A stretch of DNA of 64,000 nt, taken from assembly GCF_000333895.2 (NCBI RefSeq), contig NZ_ANFM02000033.1:38110-102109 (forward strand). Reading direction: 5' to 3'. Numbering within the stretch: position 1 is the first letter of the stretch; every line of letters begins with the position of its first letter. The notes under the pieces are model-generated. The model saw only the letters and a program-made list of their open reading frames with translations, ran no database searches and was not told the origin of the DNA. A program made the translations under genes and the position numbers. Of this stretch, positions 55,578 through 61,885 are shown piece after piece. This DNA comes from Grimontia indica (GTDB lineage: Bacteria > Pseudomonadota > Gammaproteobacteria > Enterobacterales > Vibrionaceae).

Positions 55578-55696
55578 TTTTTTCCTCCCTCCGATTTTCC
55601 TTGTTCCCACTTCCGGCTTTACCAAAAGCGCTACTTTCTGATCGCTGTTGCTTTACCGCGCGTAACTCTCTTAAATCACAACAAGAGGGAAGACCA

Positions 55697-55954
55697 ATGT
55701 CGAATGCAGAAGCCATCATTGTTAGCTGTGGAGATACCAGCAAATACCTCATTGGTACCAGCGCAGGTCGCGGCACAGTGACATATCAGCGGAGCAAGGA
55801 CGGGGATTTGATGTTTTTCGAATGCCTAAACACAGCAAAAGAGGCCCTTACACAGCAGGGTTTTACATCAGCGACATTGGTGATGGACAATCCCTACGAC
55901 GAAATGATTGGTGAAGAAGCCAGTGAAACCAGTAGTCACGTGATTTCGCTTTAG
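55697..55954 (+). CDS. Small hypothetical protein, possibly DUF6482
   Basis: This 85-residue soluble protein starts MSNAEAIIVSCGDTSKYLIG and has an alternating beta-helix pattern (VTYQRSKDGDLMFFECLNTA, KEALTQQGFTSATLVMDNPY). It reminds me of the DUF6482 family of marine gammaproteobacteria, but I cannot confirm this. The ATG at 55697 has AAGAGGGA upstream; the longer frame would overlap tRNA-Cys. Function unknown. Confidence 0.65.
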   Translation: MSNAEAIIVSCGDTSKYLIGTSAGRGTVTYQRSKDGDLMFFECLNTAKEALTQQGFTSATLVMDNPYDEMIGEEASETSSHVISL

Positions 55955-56229
55955 GTCTGGTTAAACTTCAGCATCGCCCCACATCACACAATCTTTGAAA
56001 GTGATGGTTACAAATTGTAAGTAGCCATCACCTTGTCACATTTCTTTTCTAGCGTATGCGCCAATCTTGATGTGCGTCTACTATCTGTAATTATCAGTAA
56101 AGATTGTTGCCCGGACGTTGCATTTGTAAATACAATGTTCGGCTTGCGCGGAAAATGGTGATCGCCACGCGCAATGTCAAATCAGCCTTGAGGGTTGTTT
56201 CTGTATCCTAGATTTGAGGACTGGCGTTA

Positions 56230-56910
56230 ATGAACCTGTTTATGTTGGATGTCGATGGGACGTTGATCGACAGCTACGACTTTGATTCCGATTGTTTTCG
56301 CTCTGCTGTAGAGGAAGTAGTAGGAATTGAACTAACCGATGATTGGGGAGCGTTTACCAACGTGACTGACGTCGGCATTTTGGAAGAACTGATCGAACAA
56401 CAGGGTATGCGTCAAGACAGAATGCGTATCCTTCGTGAAGTGAAAGCGCTGTTCCTGCAAAAACTGAGAGAATATATTTCTTCAAACAAAAATGACCTTG
56501 TTGCCACACCAGGCGCGATCGAGTTTGTGAATGACATGAAGTCACACCCAAATGTGGTGTTGGCTATCGCAACGGGTGGTTGGCAAGAGTCTGCCAAGAT
56601 GAAGCTGAGCGCGGCGGGTTTTGATATCACAGGCGTGAGCTTTGCGTCTTGTTCCGATGCAATGACGCGGAGTGAAATTATGGCGCTGGCTGCTTTCCGT
56701 GCTAAGCAAGACACGGGTGCCGTATTCTCTCGCCGCGTATACTTCGGTGATGGGGAGTGGGACAAAATGGCAACCAGCACGCTGGGCTATGAATTTGTCG
56801 CCGTGGGCACAAAAGTTCAGCATCACACCCGAATTCCGAACTTCGTTCATTATGATGCGATCTTCGGCAAATTGGGTCTTAGTGATATGCTAAATGCTAA
56901 AACTGCGTAG
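56230..56910 (+). CDS. HAD-superfamily hydrolase
   Basis: This 226-residue phosphohydrolase-like protein has motif I MLDVDGTLIDS (nucleophile and acid Asp), motif II in LAIATGGWQE (Thr) and motif III around KMKLSAAGF. Motif IV is YFGDGEWDKMA, with Asp residues that bind magnesium. A helical cap (residues 18-85) places it in the HAD subfamily IA near phosphoglycolate phosphatase or beta-phosphoglucomutase types. Substrate unknown. SD AGGA precedes the ATG. It is convergent with the symporter gene. Confidence 0.88.
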   Translation: MNLFMLDVDGTLIDSYDFDSDCFRSAVEEVVGIELTDDWGAFTNVTDVGILEELIEQQGMRQDRMRILREVKALFLQKLREYISSNKNDLVATPGAIEFVNDMKSHPNVVLAIATGGWQESAKMKLSAAGFDITGVSFASCSDAMTRSEIMALAAFRAKQDTGAVFSRRVYFGDGEWDKMATSTLGYEFVAVGTKVQHHTRIPNFVHYDAIFGKLGLSDMLNAKTA

Positions 56911-56924
56911 TCATCAGGAAAAAC

Positions 56925-56953
56925 AAAAACAGCGCCAATTGGCGCTGTTTTTC
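56925..56953. terminator. Bidirectional terminator between the HAD gene and the symporter gene
   Basis: A 9-bp stem (56928-56936 with 56941-56949) is flanked by A and T runs on opposite sides. Confidence 0.93.
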
Positions 56954-56971
56954 GTTCTAGCAAGTCAGTAA

Positions 56972-58360
56972 TCAGGCATTAGCGGCTTTCGAATCAGACG
57001 ATGAGCTAACCACATTTTTCAGCGCTTCAAAGTAGATGTTGGTTTCTTCCGCAACAACATGGCGGAGCAGGATCAAGCCAATAAGGTTTGGTACCGCCAT
57101 CAGTCCATTCACGATGTCGGCAATCAGCCAAATCATATCCAGTTTGATAAACGCACCGGACAAAATCAGCGCCACGAAAACAATCTTATACGTCAACACC
57201 GCACGTTGACCAAACAAGTACACCACACAGCGTTCGCCGTAATAGTTCCAACCAAGAATCGTGGTGAAGGCAAAGAACATCAGGCCAATAGCAACAATCA
57301 TAGGACCAAAACCTTCGTTCAAGCCAAGTGAGAAGGCCTCTGTGGTCATGCGTGCGCCTTCAATATCCATCGACCAAACACCTGTCAGTACCAGTGCCAA
57401 ACCTGTCATTGAACAGATGACGATGGTATCCAAGAACGTACCAACCATAGAGATCAAACCCTGGCGTACACATGAATTGGTTTGCGCAGAGGCGGCTGCC
57501 ATTGGCGCACTTCCCAAGCCTGATTCGTTTGAAAACACACCACGGGCGACACCTGCCTGAATGGCAATCATGATAGAGGCACCTACGAAACCGCCAGTTG
57601 CTGCCTGACCGGTAAACGCAGACTCCACAATCAGGCTAATCGCAGAAGGAATAGCACCTGCATTGTTCACCAGAATGCCGCCACAAGCGGTGACGTAAAC
57701 CACCGTCATTGTCGGAATGATTTTGCTCGCGAGACCTGCAATGGATTTGATACCACCGATGGTCACTGCGGCAACCAGCACAGTGAGCACAATCGCGGTG
57801 ATTTCATGTGGAATATTGAACGCAATATGGCTGGCATCCACAATGGCATTTACCTGTGGGAAAGTACCGATGCCAAAGCAAGCCACACCAATGGTGAAGA
57901 AGGCAAACAGACGCGCCAGCCACTTTTGGCCTGCACCTTTTTCCAAGTAGAGCATGGGTCCACCCAGCATGTTGCCTTGGGCGTCTTTCTCGCGGTATTT
58001 CACGGCAAGCAGGCACTCTGCATATTTTGTTGCCATGCCGAAAAGAGCCGCCATCCACATCCAGAACAGAGCACCCGGACCACCCAGTTTCAAGGCGGTG
58101 GCAACACCAACAATATTACCAGTTCCAATGGTGGCAGAAAGGGCAGTACAAAGCGCAGCAAAGCTAGAGACATCACCTTTACCAGTGACACCTTCTTCTT
58201 TCTTGAACACGTAAGATAGCGCTAAGGGCAATTTAGAAAACTGGATCGCGCCAAGACGGAAAGTGAAATAGATACCTGTGCCGACAAGTAGCAGCAGAAG
58301 TGGTGGACCCCAGACGAGGTTATCGATGATTTGCAGAAAGTCGTAAAGCGAATGGTTCAT
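56972..58360 (-). CDS. Sodium:alanine/glycine symporter (AGCS family)
   Basis: This inner-membrane symporter of 462 residues has about eleven TM helices. Family motifs are FAALCTALSATIGTGNIVGV (signature), GGPMLYLEKGAGQKWLARLF, GVARGVFSNESGLGSAPMAA and TTILGWNYYGERCVVYLFGQ. It imports alanine or glycine with sodium. SD AAGGGGG lies a few bases before the ATG. The tandem glycine riboswitch upstream argues that glycine is the relevant substrate; in V. cholerae a tandem glycine riboswitch also precedes an AGCS gene (recalled knowledge). Confidence 0.95.
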   Translation of the reverse strand: MNHSLYDFLQIIDNLVWGPPLLLLLVGTGIYFTFRLGAIQFSKLPLALSYVFKKEEGVTGKGDVSSFAALCTALSATIGTGNIVGVATALKLGGPGALFWMWMAALFGMATKYAECLLAVKYREKDAQGNMLGGPMLYLEKGAGQKWLARLFAFFTIGVACFGIGTFPQVNAIVDASHIAFNIPHEITAIVLTVLVAAVTIGGIKSIAGLASKIIPTMTVVYVTACGGILVNNAGAIPSAISLIVESAFTGQAATGGFVGASIMIAIQAGVARGVFSNESGLGSAPMAAASAQTNSCVRQGLISMVGTFLDTIVICSMTGLALVLTGVWSMDIEGARMTTEAFSLGLNEGFGPMIVAIGLMFFAFTTILGWNYYGERCVVYLFGQRAVLTYKIVFVALILSGAFIKLDMIWLIADIVNGLMAVPNLIGLILLRHVVAEETNIYFEALKNVVSSSSDSKAANA

Positions 58361-58496
58361 TTATCCCCCTTTAGATTAAAAGGAGGAGAGTAGCCGCAGA
58401 AAAATAGCAGTATATATGCCCAAATGACCGGAAAATGTTCACTGAATCGTGTATCTCCAGGGTATTTGGTTATAACGAAAATTAATGCGGTTATCT

Positions 58497-58706
58497 CCTC
58501 TGTCCTTTTGCCTGAGAGTTTCACTCGAATCCATCAATTAAGTTGGGCGAGCTTGCTCCTTCGGCGGGTAAGTCTGGCTTACCTCTCTCCAGAGTTCCCT
58601 CCCGCTACTGTCCTTACTCAAACACCAAAGTCAGTGTTAATGAGTGCCTGAAAGATTTACTTCTTCGGCGGATGGCCAATGCCATCTCTCTCCAGCAGCG
58701 TTCACC
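58497..58706 (-). promoter_or_regulatory. Tandem glycine riboswitch (gcvT motif)
   Basis: On the minus strand two aptamers follow one another. The first (about 58706-58640) has GGAGAGAG, CCGCCGAAGAAG and CTTTCAGGC. The second (about 58600-58497) has CTGGAGAGAG, CCGCCGAAGGAGCAA, ACTCTCAGGCAAAAGGACAG. These are the hallmark elements of the cooperative glycine riboswitch. The linker and a roughly 110-base expression platform precede the symporter SD. The rest of the 58361-58988 gap shows a Cra-like palindrome (58820-58831) and nothing else obvious. Confidence 0.95.
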
Positions 58707-58988
58707 GGGTCTTCAAATTTTCGTTGGTATCATAGATCACAAAAATGTGAATGCAATTGAAAATAGACTGTTTGGTAAAGAATTAGCCAAAGCCACCTAA
58801 AAAGATAAATATACGTTAATGAAACGTTTCTTTGTTGGGGTGCAAAAAGGAGATGTCGAACAAACCTTGAACAATTGTCCGGTCGGATAAGTGAGCATTG
58901 GTCTATCTTAGTTCTGAGACAAGATCTGGCTCAAGAAAGTCCCTGAGAGGCCGATATAACTTCATCTGAACTGTAATTAAATCTGTCA

Positions 58989-60125
58989 ATGACCACGTTT
59001 AACGAAATCCTTGGTACCAAGTCGGGTGATCCCGAATCCACTGTGAAACAGCGCTACAAGTTGCTGTCTGTTCGCGTGCACCCAGATAAAGGTGGTTCCA
59101 AGGCGTTGATGCACCTCGTTCGCCATTCCTACGACAACATTGTCAAAGGGAAAGGGGAACATCCTCTTGCGATTCCAGCGGTCTCCTTTGCAACCGGCGG
59201 TAATACCGCGGCATTAGAACGAGAGCTGTCAGCGGTTAAAAAAGAACGAGACGAGTTGTCTGCGTTGAACCAGTTACTCAAGGTGCAGCTTAATCAAGCG
59301 CGCAAAGGAAGCACCAATACATCGAACAGTACTGATTATTCCCGCAAGATCGCTCAACTTGAAGGGGAAATGGTGCTGCTCAAAGAAGAGCGAAATCGCC
59401 TTCAAAGCCAGAAAGATGCAGCCATTGTAGAGCAGGGTAAGCTGGCTGGTGAGCTTCGGCGCGCCTTGTCAGAAAACGAAATGCTGGAAACTGAACTTGA
59501 GCGTAATGCCGGCGTGAAAATGCCGGGTGCCGTTCAATGGGCACAAAAGTTTTGGTTGCCTGCAATGGCGATGTCTTCACTGGTAGCAGTGTTGTTTCTC
59601 GGAGCAACAATGGTGAACTGGTCGGCAATGACCGTGTGGTTTGATAGTGAAGAGCCAGAAGTGACTCCACCTAAGGTCACAGTCGTGCATGCCAAACCAA
59701 AGAGTCCCATTGCGGCTGATAATGAGCCTGCCACCGAAGACAACACACCCGTGATGTCAGAGGCGCTGCGCAAGCCGTTTCTTCAACTGACAAATAAAAC
59801 AGGGGTTTGGTCGCTGGCGTCATACACCGAGACAGAACGGCCGTATATTGCTATTCGCAGTGACAACGGCTCTTACATAGTGAATGACTGCAGTGGTGAG
59901 TTCAGGCTTTACCTCAACGAGCCATTTAAACCGTTGCGAGTAGCAGCGAACCTGATCTATTTGCACCAAAATCAGCATTTCCACGTATATAAGATTCCAT
60001 ATGGACAAGGGTCATCAGCGGAGAGCTGGCTGCAAAGCAGAAAGCTTCAGATAAACGACGAGCTCTTTACCAGTGAGGCATTTCGGGACAGTCGCAGCGC
60101 CTTGTTGGAAAAATGTCGCTCTTAA
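58989..60125 (+). CDS. Membrane-anchored J-domain protein
   Basis: This 378-residue protein has an N-terminal J-domain (residues 1-60) with the essential HPD in VRVHPDKGGSKALMH. A coiled coil follows (about 75-180, KKERDELSALNQLLKVQLNQ and LKEERNRLQSQKDAA). One TM helix (about 192-212, LPAMAMSSLVAVLFLGATMV) leads to a periplasmic domain of about 165 residues with two or three Cys (VNDCSGEFR, LLEKCRS). The topology would put the J-domain in the cytoplasm, where it can recruit DnaK, and a sensor-like domain outside. It is unlike DjlA, which has its TM at the N-terminus. SD is weak. The amidase-fold gene is 62 bases downstream. Confidence 0.85.
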   Translation: MTTFNEILGTKSGDPESTVKQRYKLLSVRVHPDKGGSKALMHLVRHSYDNIVKGKGEHPLAIPAVSFATGGNTAALERELSAVKKERDELSALNQLLKVQLNQARKGSTNTSNSTDYSRKIAQLEGEMVLLKEERNRLQSQKDAAIVEQGKLAGELRRALSENEMLETELERNAGVKMPGAVQWAQKFWLPAMAMSSLVAVLFLGATMVNWSAMTVWFDSEEPEVTPPKVTVVHAKPKSPIAADNEPATEDNTPVMSEALRKPFLQLTNKTGVWSLASYTETERPYIAIRSDNGSYIVNDCSGEFRLYLNEPFKPLRVAANLIYLHQNQHFHVYKIPYGQGSSAESWLQSRKLQINDELFTSEAFRDSRSALLEKCRS

Positions 60126-60187
60126 TTACGCAGAGTTTGACTTTTAGTTATAACCTTATGAATAACTAGAGGAAATAATTAATCGAT

Positions 60188-61342
60188 ATGGCCGAGGACA
60201 ACTTTCTCATCAATGTGTACAAACCAGAGCGGCAGGATTTTCCCTCTGGTGTGTTAGCCCGTCAGCGCCTTGTTGTCAGCGACAATGTGGGCATACAAGA
60301 CATGGTGACGGGTATTGGGATTCCTGCATGGGCTGATGGTCACGAGCCGGCAAAAAACGACGCGCACGTGGTTTCAACCCTGATGCACTCAGGTTGTCGA
60401 TTGATTGGCAAAGCGCAAGTAGATGATTTTGGCACCAGTATTAGCGGTCTCAACCCTTTCCTCGCAAACCTTAAAAATCCCGTCTCTCCGGAAGCCCGAT
60501 TAGGTGGTTCATCATCAGGCGCTGCTATCGCTGTAGCCAAAGGCAAAGCGACGATTGGTATCGGTAATGACTGTTGTGGCGGAGTGTTGATTCCGGCTTC
60601 CTATTGTGGCTTGTATGGCTATCGTCCGTCGCAAGGTATGGTTGACCTTCGTGGGATCACTCCGTTTTCACCGTCATTCGATGCAGTGGGTTTTATGACA
60701 AGGCATCTTCCCACGCTGGAACAGGTTGCCGAGAAGTGTTGGACGAAACCTCCTAGGGCGGGCAGGCTCAAGAACATTGTTAACGCGTCTTCTTTATTCC
60801 ATGAGCTACTTTCTATCGAAGCGCTGCTAGAGTGGGAAGAAAAGTTATCCAAATCGAAAATCTTCCGAAATGACATGCCAAATCTCAGCAAGTTAACCCT
60901 GACACAGGCACACAATATCCACTCGGTTATTCTGGGCAGGGAAATTGATTTGCAGTATGGCCAGTGGCTGGATGTGCATAAACCTAAGTTCTCGGAAGAG
61001 ACGGAAGAACACTTAAAGCAAATTCGAGGTAAAAGCTTTAAAGATTTCGTCGAGACCAAGAAGAAGCGTGAATTTTTCAGTGACAGTCTGCAGGGTTTCT
61101 TTGGCTCGGGAGAGGTACTGATGATTCCTACATCTCCCGGTCAGGCACCCACTGAAATGTTTATGGACGAAACATTCCTTATCAACCAACGCCGCTTATA
61201 TGCTATTGCTGAAGTGGCTGGCTTGGCCCAGCTGACGTTGCCTCTTTTGATGGTGGATGGTACGCCGATGGGTGTGTCTCTTCTTGCTCATCCTGGCGAA
61301 GATAGACTGGTGTTTGAAGCTGCCGCTCGTTGGTATCAATAA
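60188..61342 (+). CDS. Amidase-signature-fold protein lacking catalytic residues (likely pseudoenzyme)
   Basis: This 384-residue protein aligns along its length with the amidase-signature family (GatA, AtzF-type). LVVSDNVGIQDMVTGIGIP corresponds to IKDNIvtkGl.Tt, but the catalytic Lys is Ser. The cis-Ser block is kept as LGGSSSGAAIAVAKG. The nucleophile block reads GNDCCGGVLIPASYCGLYGY where families have GsDTGGSIRqPAayCGvvG, so the nucleophilic Ser is Gly. Two of three triad members are therefore gone. The rest of the fold (LTLPLLMVDGTPMGVSLLAH) is preserved, suggesting selection for binding or scaffolding (inference). It sits 62 bases behind the J-domain gene and could share its transcript. 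Confidence 0.8.
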   Translation: MAEDNFLINVYKPERQDFPSGVLARQRLVVSDNVGIQDMVTGIGIPAWADGHEPAKNDAHVVSTLMHSGCRLIGKAQVDDFGTSISGLNPFLANLKNPVSPEARLGGSSSGAAIAVAKGKATIGIGNDCCGGVLIPASYCGLYGYRPSQGMVDLRGITPFSPSFDAVGFMTRHLPTLEQVAEKCWTKPPRAGRLKNIVNASSLFHELLSIEALLEWEEKLSKSKIFRNDMPNLSKLTLTQAHNIHSVILGREIDLQYGQWLDVHKPKFSEETEEHLKQIRGKSFKDFVETKKKREFFSDSLQGFFGSGEVLMIPTSPGQAPTEMFMDETFLINQRRLYAIAEVAGLAQLTLPLLMVDGTPMGVSLLAHPGEDRLVFEAAARWYQ

Positions 61343-61885
61343 ACGACTTCCTGCGTTTAAATCTCTTTGATTTCTGCCACATTTTTTCTGTGACACTTTC
61401 GTTTTGGATTGAGTTGTCAACAGCCAGTCTCATTTTGTCTCACTGTTTTGACCGACATGTAACACGGTGATGTGCAAATGGTTTATTCGTCATCTAACGA
61501 ACTATTTTTACCGAACTCCGACCACTCCTTTCGACCTCTCCTTTAGACATCAGGTCAAGAAAAATTTATTTTTTCTTCAAATTGCTGGTAAGTTACTTAT
61601 ATTAAAGGGAAAATTAGCTATTAGCTCATAGTGAACCTATCAACAGAATCTGTGGATAACTAGGTGAATTAGTTGGGCGGCAAAAAATATAAAGTTATGA
61701 TTTTAATGATATAAAAATCCCCTCGTGGTCGATTTGTGAATGACTGTTTGGCTGTGAATGAGGTTTGTTACAGTCTTATTAAACCCAAAGATGAAAATTG
61801 TTTTAAAACTGACCGATATTCTTTCGCATTCGGGTGAAGATAGAACGAAAAACCAGACTGGGTTACCCAGTCTGGTTTGCTGCCA
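61343..61885. other. AT-rich intergenic region, about 540 bases
   Basis: No credible ORF. It contains one perfect DnaA box in reverse (TGTGGATAA, 61651-61659), isolated and not part of an obvious cluster. Near its right end lies the terminator of the repeat protein. Confidence 0.5.
61848..61878 (-). terminator. Terminator of the repeat-protein gene
   Basis: A 13-bp perfect stem (61850-61862 with 61866-61878), loop TTA, followed on the minus strand by a T-run. Confidence 0.93.

Noticed and set aside
55544..55696. In-frame N-terminal extension of the small 85-residue protein, overlapping tRNA-Cys
   Set aside because: It would make the coding region run through the tRNA; the ATG at 55697 has a good SD and begins the plausible protein.
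61343..61885. Origin of replication suggested by a DnaA box and AT-rich DNA
   Set aside because: Only one box is present, with no cluster, no DUE-like repeats and no dnaA, gidA or parAB genes nearby.
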